Assembly: GCA_945929765.1 (NCBI GenBank)
Contig: CAMEOL010000003.1
Span: 1-20,163, forward strand
Reading direction: 5' to 3'
DNA: 20,163 nt
Source: an uncultured Gemella sp.
GTDB taxonomy: Bacteria > Bacillota > Bacilli > Staphylococcales > Gemellaceae
This document shows positions 1 through 9,811 of this stretch, one piece after another (the stretch's first letter is position 1; each line of letters begins with the position of its first letter). A model generated the notes under the pieces. That model was given only the letters and a program-made list of their open reading frames with translations, was not told the origin of the DNA and ran no database searches. A program made the position numbers and the translations under genes.

Positions 1-1
1 A

Positions 2-328
2 GTGAATGTGGTGGCAGATAAAATTAATGATTGCATCACAGAGAACGCACGAAAGATACAAAATCAAGAAATCTACCAACAGCACTACCAAGAACTAGTG
101 AATCGTTATGAAGATGTGAGTCGAAGGTTAGGGAGTATCACAGAACAAATAATGGACAAACAAACGAGAAAAGATGAAGTACGTAGCTTTATGAAGACTT
201 TGAAAAAGGCAGAATTACTGACGGCCTTTGATTCAGATATGTGGTGTAGCTTGATAGATGAGATTGAAATAGGAACGGAGAACAAACGAAAAATACAGTT
301 CAAAGACGGAACGATTATTGAATTATAG
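2..328 (+). CDS. Large serine recombinase, C-terminal end (partial)
   Basis: This is the last ~108 codons of a gene that begins before the window. The GTG at position 2 is only where the open frame enters, not a supported start. The sequence is charged and helical (about residues 10-75), consistent with the coiled coil of large serine recombinases. It ends in FKDGTIIEL, close to the F-x-DGTEI ending I associate with transposon- or ICE-borne members of this family. Such enzymes cut and rejoin DNA at attachment sites to integrate or excise an element. The catalytic resolvase domain lies outside the window, so activity cannot be judged. A strong terminator follows the stop codon. About 115 bp downstream lies an hsdM lacking its 5' part, which suggests that this gene sits at the edge of an element inserted into the restriction locus. 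Family assignment rests on tail features only. Confidence 0.72.
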   Translation: MNVVADKINDCITENARKIQNQEIYQQHYQELVNRYEDVSRRLGSITEQIMDKQTRKDEVRSFMKTLKKAELLTAFDSDMWCSLIDEIEIGTENKRKIQFKDGTIIEL

Positions 329-335
329 ATTGAAG

Positions 336-365
336 GGCACTTGCGATTTGCGAGTGTCTTTTTTT
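336..365 (+). terminator. Intrinsic terminator of the recombinase gene
   Basis: GGCACTTGC (336-344) pairs with GCGAGTGTC (350-358) across a 5-nt loop: nine base pairs, two of them G-U. A run of T follows from 357 to 365. It lies 7 nt after the recombinase stop and should prevent read-through into the hsdM fragment. Confidence 0.85.
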
Positions 366-383
366 GTCCAAAAATAAATAATT

Positions 384-423
384 TCAGAGTATAAGGCAAA
401 ATATCAGAGTTCAAGGAAAAATA
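384..423 (+). repeat. Imperfect 20-bp tandem repeat at the recombinase/hsdM junction
   Basis: Positions 384-403 and 404-423 are two adjacent 20-nt units that match at 17 of 20 positions. Both start TCAGAGT and end in an A-rich stretch followed by ATA. They lie between the recombinase terminator and the point where hsdM similarity begins (about 428-445). By inference they may be recombinase binding sites or part of the element end; the sequence alone does not prove this. Confidence 0.6.
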
Positions 424-442
424 TCATTGTATTAAAGACAGT

Positions 443-1330
443 ATGAAAATAGACCCGACATGCGGAAGTGGATCTTTGTTGCTACAAATGAAAAAGCAAT
501 TTGATGAACATATAATTGATGAAGGATTTTTTGGTCAAGAAATAAATATTACGAATTATAACCTTGCTCGAATGAATATGTTTCTGCACAATGTACCGTT
601 TAATAAATTCGATATAAAGAGAGGCGATACATTACTTACGCCGATGCATACCGATACAAAGCCATTCGATGCAATAGTATCTAACCCTCCATACTCAATA
701 AAATGGATAGGTGATGCAGATCCAACATTAATAAATGATGATCGCTTTGCTCCAGCAGGAAAATTAGCACCAAAATCTTACGCTGATTATGCATTCATAA
801 TGCATTCTCTAAACCACCTTTCGAGTAAAGGGCGAGCAGCTATAGTTTGTTTCCCGGGAATTTTTTATCGTAAAGGTGCAGAAAAAACTATTCGTAAATA
901 TTTGGTAGATAATAATTTTATAGATTGCGTTATTCAACTACCCGAAAATCTCTTCTTCGGAACACAAATAGCTACTTGTATCTTAGTTATGGCAAAGAAC
1001 AAAACAGAAAACAAAATTTTGTTTATTGATGCAAGTAAAGAGTTTAAAAAAGAAACTAACAATAATATTTTAGAAGAAAAGAATATAGAAGCAATAGTAG
1101 ATGAATTTAAAAATAGAACGGATAAAGAATATTTCTCAAGATATGTAGATATAGCAGAAATTGAAGAGAATGATTATAATCTATCTGTTTCGACTTATGT
1201 AGAAAAGGAAGATACGAGAGAAGTTATTGATATTAAAGTTCTAAATAAAGAAATTGAAAAAACTGTCAAGAAAATAGATGAACTAAGAGCTGCTATTAAT
1301 GAGATTGTAAAGGAGCTTGAAGATGAGTAG
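443..1330 (+). CDS. hsdM: Type I restriction-modification DNA methyltransferase subunit, N-terminally truncated
   Basis: HsdM is the adenine-N6 methyltransferase subunit of type I R-M complexes (M2S methylates, R2M2S also restricts). This copy opens almost directly on SAM-binding motif I, DPTCGSGS (residues 4-11), and has catalytic motif IV NPPY at residues 81-84. It then runs collinear with the EcoR124I-type family, for example [17 protein letters not shown] and [11 protein letters not shown]. At 295 residues it lacks roughly the first 190 of a normal ~500-residue HsdM, that is, the N-terminal helical domain. The open frame extends upstream only to about 395, where KDSMKI precedes the motif; the Tyr usually found before DPTCGSGS is absent. 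I see no good ribosome binding site before ATG 443 and no clear promoter after the terminator at 336. The gene was probably split by insertion of the recombinase-bearing element and is likely inactive in this arrangement. Its 3' end overlaps rhuM by 8 bp. Confidence 0.88.
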   Translation: MKIDPTCGSGSLLLQMKKQFDEHIIDEGFFGQEINITNYNLARMNMFLHNVPFNKFDIKRGDTLLTPMHTDTKPFDAIVSNPPYSIKWIGDADPTLINDDRFAPAGKLAPKSYADYAFIMHSLNHLSSKGRAAIVCFPGIFYRKGAEKTIRKYLVDNNFIDCVIQLPENLFFGTQIATCILVMAKNKTENKILFIDASKEFKKETNNNILEEKNIEAIVDEFKNRTDKEYFSRYVDIAEIEENDYNLSVSTYVEKEDTREVIDIKVLNKEIEKTVKKIDELRAAINEIVKELEDE

Positions 1331-2328
1331 TGAGATTATTTTATACAATACGGAAGATGGAAAGTCAAAAATAGAACTGCATGTAGAGGATGAAACGGTT
1401 TGGTTAAACATAAAGGAACTGGCTGAGCTTTTTCAGACAACAAGGCAAAATATAGCCAAACATATTAAAAATATATTCGATGACGGAGAATTATATGAGA
1501 ATGTGGTATGCAACTATAAGTTGCACACCACTGAACATGGTGCTATTTCAACAAAAACTCAAACAAGGAAATTGGCTTATTACAATTTGGATATGATTTT
1601 GGCAATCGGGTATAGAGTGCGTTCCGTTCGTGGCGTACAATTCAGAAACTATGCCTCAACGATATTAAAAGAATACTTAATCAAAGGCTTTTCTATGGAT
1701 GATGAAAGACTCAAAAATCTTGGAGGAGGCAATTATTTTAAAGAACTTTTAGATAGAATTCGTGATATTCGTTCAAGTTAAAAAGTATTTTATCGTCAGG
1801 TTTTAGATTTATTTGCTACGAGTATAGACTACAATTCCAAAAGTGAAGAAGCAAAGGAGTTTTTTGCGACTGTTCAAAATAAACTCCACTATGCCGTCCA
1901 TCATCATACAGCAAGTGAAATCATTTATAATCGTGTTGATAGCGAAAAAGAGTTTATGGGACTTACCATTTTCAAAGGAGAGTTACCCACATTTACGGAG
2001 GCAAAGGTAGCAAAAAATTATCTTACGGAAAAGGAATTAAAAAGTTTGAATTTCATTGTATCAGGATATTTGGACTTTGCAGAAAGACAAGCAGAAAAAA
2101 AAGTTGTGATGACTATGCAAGATTGGATAGAGCATGTAGATAGAATATTAACTGCAACCGGAGAAGATTTGCTGAAAGATAATGGCAAAGTATCAAGACA
2201 ACAAATGATAGAAAAAGTTGAAAAAGAATATAAAAAATATAGCGAAAGAACCTTGTCTTCTGTTGAAAAAGATTATTTAGCAGAAATTAAAAGTATAGAG
2301 CAACTTGCTAAAAAGGGTGGAAGAAAAG

Positions 2329-2336
<8 letters not shown>
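1323..2336 (+). pseudogene. rhuM: RhuM-family protein gene interrupted by an in-frame stop codon
   Basis: The gene reads as one frame of 337 codons from ATG 1323 (AAGGAG at 1309-1314) to TAA 2334-2336, but codon 153 (1779-1781) is TAA. Translation on both sides is collinear: DRIRDIRSS, stop, KVFYRQVLDLFATSIDY. In this family I recall a Glu at that position, so a single GAA-to-TAA change explains the break without any frameshift. The N-terminal part has a DNA-binding-like segment (WLNIKELAELFQTTRQNIAKHI, about residues 24-45) and the motif RSVRGVQFRNYA, as in RhuM/Bro-N-like proteins. RhuM-like genes are common passengers inside type I R-M operons; their biochemical role is not known to me. 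It overlaps hsdM and hsdS by 8 bp each, so it belongs to the operon. The 3' half has an internal ATG at 1956 that could yield a 126-residue fragment. Confidence 0.83.
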
Positions 2337-4257
<1,921 letters not shown>

Positions 4258-4271
4258 AGGAGTTGAACAAT

Positions 4272-7200
4272 TTGTCAGAACATAAAGCAACATACAGCCA
4301 ATTACCAATAGCAGAAATGACAAATGGTATAATACTAGCAAATTACGACAGAGTAAAAGAATCGGTATTTAGCTACCAGACTGAGCAAGAACTAGAACAA
4401 AACTTCATATTAAATCTAGTAAAGCAAGGTTACGAAAGATTAGTCGCAAAAAATTCAGCCGATTTATTTAATAATTTAAAAGTTCAAATAGAAAAACTTA
4501 ACAAAGTTTCATTCACTGCTAAAGAATGGGATAGATTTTTGGTAGAATATTTAAATAGACCTAATGAGGGCATAATCGAGAAAAGTCGCAAAATTCAAGA
4601 AGATTACATCTATGATTTTAAATTTGATAATGGAATTTTAAAAAACATTAAAATTTTGGATAAGAAAAATATACATAACAATACTTTGCAAGTTGTAAAT
4701 CAAATAGAGCAGACAGGAGTTCACAAAAATCGTTACGATGTTACAATCTTAGTAAATGGATTACCTCTAATACATATAGAATTAAAAAAACGTGGGGTAG
4801 AACTTAGAGAGGCTTTTGATCAAATAAACAGATACGAATATGAAAGTTTTAACGAAGAAGACTCCCTTTACAAGTTTGTTCAAATATTTGTCATTTCTAA
4901 TGGAACGTACACACGATATTTTGCTAATACTATAGAACGTAACAAAAAAAATTACGAGTTTACTTGTGAGTGGGCTGATGCAAAAAATAAAGTTATTCAT
5001 GATTTAGAAGATTTTACAGCTACTTTTTTTGAAAAAAGAACGTTATTAGAAGTAATTACGAAGTATTGTGTTTTTGATACAAATAATGTTCTTCTAATTA
5101 TGCGTCCGTACCAAATAGCTGCGACAGAGCGTATTTTATGGAAGATAGAATCTAGTTATAACAACAATCGTTCGGGGAGTGTAGGAGCAGGTGGATTTAT
5201 CTGGCACACTACAGGATCAGGAAAGACACTAACTTCTTTCAAAACAGCTCGTTTAGCTACGGAACTTCCTTATATAGACAAAGTATTTTTTGTTGTTGAT
5301 AGAAAAGATTTAGACTACCAAACGATGAAAGAGTATCAAAAGTTTCAACCAGATAGTGTAAATGGAAGTAAGGACACGAAGGAACTTAAAAGAAGTATCG
5401 AAAAAGAAGATAATAAAATAGTTGTTACTACTATTCAAAAATTAAATGAGTTTATAAAAAGTAATCCTAAGCATGAAATTTTTGGTAAGCATTGTGTCTT
5501 AATATATGATGAGTGTCATAGATCACAATTTGGAGAAGCGCAACGAAATATTAAGAAAAAATTTAAACATTATTACCAATTCGGATTTACGGGGACACCG
5601 ACATTTGCGGAGAATGCTTTAGGAACAGAAACGACGGTCGATGTCTTTGGAGTACAGTTACATAGTTATGTTATTACCGATGCTATCCGAGATGGAAAAG
5701 TGTTGAAGTTTAAAGTTGACTACAATAATATAGTTCCGAAGTTTAAAAGTGCCGAAACCGAAGACGATCATGAAAAGTTAAAAAATCTAGAGAAAAAGAT
5801 GTTCTTACATCCGGAGCGTATCTCAGAAATTACGAAATATATTTTGAATGTTTATGATAGAAAGACACATCGTAACCAATTTATCGAGGTTAAGAAGAGA
5901 AAAATTAATGGTTTCAATGCTATGTTTGCTGTTCAGAGTGTAGAAGCGGCGAAAGCATACTATGAAGAATTTGTTAATCAACAAAAACATTTGCCAGAGG
6001 ATAAAAGGTTAAAAGTTGCAACAATATATAGCTATGCTTCTAATGAGGCACGTCCAGAAAGTGGCGAGATAGAAGAAAATTTTGAAGCTAAGGCGCTAAC
6101 TTCTACAGCGAAGCAATTTTTGGATAAAGTTATTGATGATTATAACAATATGTTCCAAACTAATTTTTCTACGGCAGGGAATGAATTCCAAAATTATTAC
6201 AAAGACTTGTCCCAAAAAGTAAAAAATAAAGAGATAGATATTTTGATAGTAGTTGGTATGTTTTTAACAGGATTTGATGCACCGACAATGAATACTTTGT
6301 TCGTTGATAAAAATTTACGTTATCACGGATTAATTCAGGCTTATTCACGAACTAATCGTATTTTAAATAGTGTTAAGCAATTTGGGAATATTGTATGTTT
6401 TCGTGATTTAGAAAAAGCGACGAAAGATGCCATTAGAACATTTGGTGATCAAAATAGTATTAATGTCATTTTAGAAAAGAGTTATGACGAATATATTAGT
6501 GGTCACACAGATGAAGAAACAGGTGTAAAAAAGAAAGGTTATGTGGAAGTTTGTCAAGAACTTGTAGAAAAATTCCCAAATCCGACAGAAATTTATTCGG
6601 AAAAAGAACAGAAAGAATTTATTAAGTTGTTTGGGGAAGCTCTTAAGCTCGAGAATATTTTGAGAAATTATGATGAGTTCGAAAAGTTTGAACCTATCAT
6701 TCCAGAACGCCGGAAACAAGATATGAAGAGTGTCTATATTGAGTTGAAAAATTCAAATGTGTCTCCATTAATTGGGGATAGAGACAAAGACGGGGCTGGA
6801 AGTGTTATTGATTTTGATGATGTAGAATTTTATATCGATCTTTTAAAGACGGATGAAATTAATTTAGATTATATTCTTACATTAATTTTAGAAAAATCAA
6901 AACAAGTAGACAATAAAGAAGTTTTAAAAGATGAGATTAGCCGTACTATTAAGACAAGTGTAGACACAAGGGAGAAAGAGTCGTTAGTTATTGATTATAT
7001 AGACAATAATACACTGGAGAAATTAAAGGCAAGTTCTGATTTGGTTGGTGATTTTTATAAATACGCTAAAGAAAGAAGAGAACTAGAGGTTTCTATATTG
7101 GTAGAGAATGAAAATTTAAAACCGGAAGCTAAAAGAATTATTGATAAAGCTATTAATAAAGGCGAAATATCACGTGCAGGTTCTGAGCTTGATAGTGTGT

Positions 7201-7298
7201 TACCTCCGTTATCTCGTCGAGGTGGTGCACGCGAACAGAAGAAACAGTCACTAATAAAAAAAATAAGAAAAGTTGTTAAGAAATTCACAGGTATATAA
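4272..7298 (+). CDS. hsdR: Type I restriction endonuclease subunit R
   Basis: HsdR is the ATP-driven translocating motor and nuclease of type I R-M complexes. I choose the TTG at 4272, giving 1008 residues, because AAGGAG (4257-4262) lies 9 nt upstream; the earlier in-frame TTG at 4263 directly abuts that site. The N-terminal nuclease has the PD-(D/E)xK pattern with D156, E170 and K172 in a strand-turn-strand context (YDVTILVNGLPLIHIELKK). Superfamily 2 helicase motifs follow: Walker A HTTGSGKT (312-319), DECHRSQFGE (from D413), GFTGTP (about 440) and IQAYSRTNR (about 688-696). The C-terminal ~250 residues are helical and charged, as expected for the region that contacts HsdM. Length is normal and I see no break, so the nuclease subunit looks intact. 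It could not restrict without a whole HsdM supplied from elsewhere or restored by excision of the upstream element. Confidence 0.95.
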   Translation: MSEHKATYSQLPIAEMTNGIILANYDRVKESVFSYQTEQELEQNFILNLVKQGYERLVAKNSADLFNNLKVQIEKLNKVSFTAKEWDRFLVEYLNRPNEGIIEKSRKIQEDYIYDFKFDNGILKNIKILDKKNIHNNTLQVVNQIEQTGVHKNRYDVTILVNGLPLIHIELKKRGVELREAFDQINRYEYESFNEEDSLYKFVQIFVISNGTYTRYFANTIERNKKNYEFTCEWADAKNKVIHDLEDFTATFFEKRTLLEVITKYCVFDTNNVLLIMRPYQIAATERILWKIESSYNNNRSGSVGAGGFIWHTTGSGKTLTSFKTARLATELPYIDKVFFVVDRKDLDYQTMKEYQKFQPDSVNGSKDTKELKRSIEKEDNKIVVTTIQKLNEFIKSNPKHEIFGKHCVLIYDECHRSQFGEAQRNIKKKFKHYYQFGFTGTPTFAENALGTETTVDVFGVQLHSYVITDAIRDGKVLKFKVDYNNIVPKFKSAETEDDHEKLKNLEKKMFLHPERISEITKYILNVYDRKTHRNQFIEVKKRKINGFNAMFAVQSVEAAKAYYEEFVNQQKHLPEDKRLKVATIYSYASNEARPESGEIEENFEAKALTSTAKQFLDKVIDDYNNMFQTNFSTAGNEFQNYYKDLSQKVKNKEIDILIVVGMFLTGFDAPTMNTLFVDKNLRYHGLIQAYSRTNRILNSVKQFGNIVCFRDLEKATKDAIRTFGDQNSINVILEKSYDEYISGHTDEETGVKKKGYVEVCQELVEKFPNPTEIYSEKEQKEFIKLFGEALKLENILRNYDEFEKFEPIIPERRKQDMKSVYIELKNSNVSPLIGDRDKDGAGSVIDFDDVEFYIDLLKTDEINLDYILTLILEKSKQVDNKEVLKDEISRTIKTSVDTREKESLVIDYIDNNTLEKLKASSDLVGDFYKYAKERRELEVSILVENENLKPEAKRIIDKAINKGEISRAGSELDSVLPPLSRRGGAREQKKQSLIKKIRKVVKKFTGI

Positions 7299-7460
7299 TA
7301 TTGACATATTAGCAACAATATCGCATAAGTATTTTGCAGTAAATAGCACAAATTTAATAAACTTATAATTTGGCTAGTTGAGAAATTTTTAACTGTAGAT
7401 GCTAAAAGAAATTTTTACGGTGAATTTTATGTTCAGGGAATATGTTCAACTCATAAGTAT

Positions 7461-7498
7461 AAAATACAGTAATCATATATGTTGATTACTGTATTTTT
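7461..7498. terminator. Bidirectional terminator between hsdR and trmR
   Basis: A perfect 15-bp stem (7461-7475 with 7483-7497) with a 7-nt loop is followed by T-rich sequence, and the left arm starts with AAAA. It can end hsdR transcription and would also work on the opposite strand. It separates the R-M locus from the tRNA-modification operon. The 160 bp between hsdR and this stem hold no gene that I can see. Confidence 0.88.
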
Positions 7499-7509
7499 CT
7501 GTCTATATA

Positions 7510-7521
7510 TGGTATTATAAT
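7510..7521 (+). promoter_or_regulatory. Probable extended -10 promoter of the trmR operon
   Basis: TGGTATTATAAT contains an extended -10 (TGG before TATTAT, 7510-7518) and an overlapping TATAAT at 7516-7521. No good -35 lies at the expected distance because the terminator occupies that space. The trmR start at 7553 has AAAGGGGA at 7541-7548. Confidence 0.55.
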
Positions 7522-7552
7522 ATGATGATTAAATTACAGTAAAGGGGAACTT

Positions 7553-8200
7553 ATGGTTGCGATAGAATCTAAAGATAGTTTGTATGTAGCTAATTTATTA
7601 CCAGATAGTGATGATTTTTTTAAAAACTTAGAAAAATTTGCCGAAGAAAATAGAGTACCTATTATCGACAAAATAGGGATATCTTATTTAGTTCAATTAT
7701 TAAAAATAAAAAAAGCAAAAAATGTCTTGGAAATTGGTACAGCAATAGCTTATAGTTCTATTAGTCTGGCAGAGCGTGTAGGGTGTAATGTAACTACTAT
7801 AGAACGAGATAATAAGATGTTCGAATTAGCAACAGCTAATGTTACTTATCGTAATTTATTAGATAAAATTACTTTAATTCATCGAGATGCTTTAGAATTA
7901 GATGATAAAGTAATAGCTAACGCTCCTTATGATGTAATATTTATTGATGGGGCGAAAAGTCAAAGTAGAAAATTTTTTGAGCTTTATGAACCTTATTTTG
8001 CAGAAGATGTGGTAGTTATTACGGATAATGTGTTGTTTAAAGGTATGGTGGCTGATCCGAGTATAATTCAACATAGTAGAGATTTAAAACAGTTATCACG
8101 TAAAATTAACAACTACAACGAATGGCTTATGCAACACCCAAATTATGAGACGACTATTCTTCCGTTTGGGGATGGTATTGCGATAACTATTAGGAAGTAA
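7553..8200 (+). CDS. trmR: tRNA 5-hydroxyuridine methyltransferase (YrrM/TrmR)
   Basis: TrmR is a class I SAM-dependent O-methyltransferase. In B. subtilis it converts wobble 5-hydroxyuridine (ho5U34) to 5-methoxyuridine in tRNA. The 215-residue protein has the O-methyltransferase glycine-rich motif VLEIGTAIAYSSISLAE (about residues 59-75), the acidic post-I region VTTIERDNKMFELA, and YDVIFIDGAKSQSRKFFELY (about 125-144), where metal- and substrate-contacting residues usually lie. Length is typical. The start is supported by AAAGGGGA five bases upstream. The assignment is strengthened by trhP1 and trhP2 downstream, which make the ho5U substrate. The B. subtilis neighbour mltG is absent upstream; the R-M locus lies there instead. 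Confidence 0.92.
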   Translation: MVAIESKDSLYVANLLPDSDDFFKNLEKFAEENRVPIIDKIGISYLVQLLKIKKAKNVLEIGTAIAYSSISLAERVGCNVTTIERDNKMFELATANVTYRNLLDKITLIHRDALELDDKVIANAPYDVIFIDGAKSQSRKFFELYEPYFAEDVVVITDNVLFKGMVADPSIIQHSRDLKQLSRKINNYNEWLMQHPNYETTILPFGDGIAITIRK

Positions 8201-8205
8201 TAGCA

Positions 8206-8649
8206 ATGATATCGAAAATGAAAAATATATTATTTGTTTTTAATATGTTTTTAATTTTTGGTTGGGGTATATATATATTCTTACCAACAATATTATTAGC
8301 TTTTAAAGAATCAAATATATATTTAAATGGGATAATAACTCAGTATCAATCACTTTATACAATTATATTAATAGCTTCATTGCTATTTTGGCTATTTATA
8401 TTTTTATTGTTAAAAATAAAAACTATGAAAAATAGAATTGCATTTTTAATAGTTGGGTTATTTTTTAAAATTATATTTTATGTATTGTTATTTATTTTAT
8501 GGACATTGATATATACAAATCCGAAAGTTGAATTTATTGATGGAAAAAAATATATAGTAGAGACAGAGCATATAAATTTTGCTAAATATAAAGAGTGTTA
8601 TTATGAAGAAATAAATTGGTTATATATGAAAAAAGTAAAAACGAATTAA
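8206..8649 (+). CDS. Small membrane protein of unknown function
   Basis: I do not recognise this 147-residue protein. It has three hydrophobic segments likely to span the membrane: about residues 9-30, 49-71 and 79-103. A C-terminal soluble tail of about 40 residues follows (VEFIDGKKYIVETEHINF...KECYYEEINWLYMKK). ATG 8206 is supported by AGGAAG at 8192-8197, inside the end of trmR, with 8-nt spacing. It lies 5 nt after trmR and 22 nt before trhP1, so it should be co-transcribed with them. Its strong A/T bias is typical of membrane genes here. The short hydrophobic body with a C-terminal GKKY...YYE tail resembles small membrane proteins I have seen scattered through Firmicutes; that is a loose impression, not a family call. 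Its place inside a tRNA-modification operon may be accidental. Confidence 0.75.
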   Translation: MISKMKNILFVFNMFLIFGWGIYIFLPTILLAFKESNIYLNGIITQYQSLYTIILIASLLFWLFIFLLLKIKTMKNRIAFLIVGLFFKIIFYVLLFILWTLIYTNPKVEFIDGKKYIVETEHINFAKYKECYYEEINWLYMKKVKTN

Positions 8650-8671
8650 AAATAAAATTGAGAGGATAACT

Positions 8672-9598
8672 ATGACAGTAGAATTAGTAGTAACTCCGAA
8701 AAGCATCGAACACATTTATGAGTTGATAAATGTTGGAGCTGATAGCTTTGTTATTGGAGAAGAAAAATATGGCTTGCGTTTGGCGGGAGAATTTGGAAAG
8801 GAAGAATTAAAACGAGCTATTGATATTATTCATCAAGCGGGGAAGAAGGCATATGTTAGTGTTAATGCAATTTTTCATAATGAACATTTAGATGATTTAG
8901 TAGATTATTTAAAATATGTTGAAACATTAAATCCAGATGCAGTAATTTTTGGAGAACCGACGATAATAACTATTTTAAGAGAAGAAAATATAAATTTAAA
9001 ATTGCAATGGGATCCACATACGCTAGCTACTAACTCTTTCTCTTGTAATTATTGGGGTGATCGTGGAGCTTACCGTACGTGTTTATCAAAAGAATTAACA
9101 ATTGAAGAAATTATCGAAATCACAGAAAAATCTAATTACGAAATTGAGGTTCAGGTGCAAGGGATGTTATGTATGTTCCAATCTATTCGTAAGTTAGTAG
9201 ATAATTATTTCTTATATAGTGATAATGAACAGTATATCGAACAATATAGCGGTTCTAAGAAGTTGTTTTTATATAGCCAAGATAGAAATGAACGTTATCC
9301 AATTTTTGAGGATTCGAACGGAACGCATATTATGAGTGCTAACGACATTTGTGCTATTGAATATTTAGATACACTAATTAAAGGTGGGGTAAAAGCACTA
9401 AAAATAGAAGGTGTACTGAAGTCAGAAGAATATATTACGGAGGTAACTACTATTTATCGTGATGCTATAGATCTTTTCTTCGAAGATGAAGAGGCATATC
9501 AAGATGAAAAGCAAGATTTTTATAACGATATAGAGGCAATTAAACCTAAATATCGAGAAGTAGATCTAGGATTCTTCCAGAAGAAAACAATGTACTAA
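8672..9598 (+). CDS. trhP1: U32-family tRNA hydroxylation protein (YrrN/TrhP1)
   Basis: U32 'peptidase' proteins YrrN and YrrO are needed in B. subtilis for prephenate-dependent formation of 5-hydroxyuridine at tRNA position 34; they are not known to act as proteases there. This 308-residue protein shows the YrrN-type N-terminus (VELVVTPKSIEHIYELINVGADSFVIGEEKYGLRLAGEF) and the U32 core (IKGGVKALKIEGVLKSEEYITEV, about residues 236-258). The signature region reads VQVQGMLCMFQSIRKL. It lacks the HGAMC...SGRC...CC..C cysteine set of the partner TrhP2, so it probably does not bind the same iron-sulfur cluster. It also lacks the C-terminal extension of TrhP2. AGAGGA at 8661-8666 supports ATG 8672. 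A 213-bp gap separates it from trhP2. Confidence 0.88.
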   Translation: MTVELVVTPKSIEHIYELINVGADSFVIGEEKYGLRLAGEFGKEELKRAIDIIHQAGKKAYVSVNAIFHNEHLDDLVDYLKYVETLNPDAVIFGEPTIITILREENINLKLQWDPHTLATNSFSCNYWGDRGAYRTCLSKELTIEEIIEITEKSNYEIEVQVQGMLCMFQSIRKLVDNYFLYSDNEQYIEQYSGSKKLFLYSQDRNERYPIFEDSNGTHIMSANDICAIEYLDTLIKGGVKALKIEGVLKSEEYITEVTTIYRDAIDLFFEDEEAYQDEKQDFYNDIEAIKPKYREVDLGFFQKKTMY

Positions 9599-9712
9599 AA
9601 GCAATATATTTATTTTTTTGTGGTAAGAAAAGTTATATTTTTACATATAGCAACAATTAAATTTTTTATAATTTAAAGGCTATATGTTCATTTAGGTTTA
9701 GGTTATGTTTTT

Positions 9713-9740
9713 TTGCTGAAAGATGTAGTTATTATAGTAT
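9713..9740 (+). promoter_or_regulatory. Possible weak promoter before trhP2
   Basis: TTGCTG (9713-9718) and TAGTAT (9735-9740) with 16-nt spacing could form a weak promoter. The 213-bp gap after trhP1 and the long leader make a second promoter plausible, but neither box is strong. Confidence 0.3.
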
Positions 9741-9773
9741 TTTTAGTTAAGAATAAGAAAAAGATAAATAAAC

Positions 9774-9811
9774 AAAGGAGGATAAGTCTCAATTGAATGA
9801 GACTTTGAATT
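9774..9811 (+). promoter_or_regulatory. Leader of trhP2: SD and start codon separated by a perfect hairpin
   Basis: A full AAAGGAGG (9774-9781) lies 30 nt before ATG 9812, too far for normal initiation. Between them AAGTCTCA (9784-9791) pairs perfectly with TGAGACTT (9798-9805) around a 6-nt loop. With the hairpin folded, only 8 nt remain between SD and ATG, the ideal distance. A three-codon ATG...TGA frame (9797-9808) also lies here, and TGA 9806-9808 is in frame with trhP2, which rules out an earlier start. Confidence 0.72.

Noticed and set aside
106..414. A 102-codon minus-strand frame over the recombinase tail
   Set aside because: It is antisense to a recognisable recombinase end and crosses its terminator.
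2305..2328. TTG 2305 as the hsdS start
   Set aside because: ATG 2329 has the usual 8-bp overlap with the preceding gene and begins like other HsdS proteins; the TTG extension lies inside rhuM.
4263..4271. TTG 4263 as the hsdR start
   Set aside because: It directly abuts AAGGAG 4257-4262, leaving no spacing; the in-frame TTG at 4272 has a normal 9-nt spacing.
7055..7351. A 98-codon minus-strand frame over the 3' end of hsdR
   Set aside because: It lies almost wholly inside hsdR, has low-complexity hydrophobic content and no supported start.
9599..9773. A riboswitch or T-box before trhP2
   Set aside because: I could not find a T-box motif, a terminator/antiterminator pair or a known aptamer pattern; only the small hairpin beside the start is supported.
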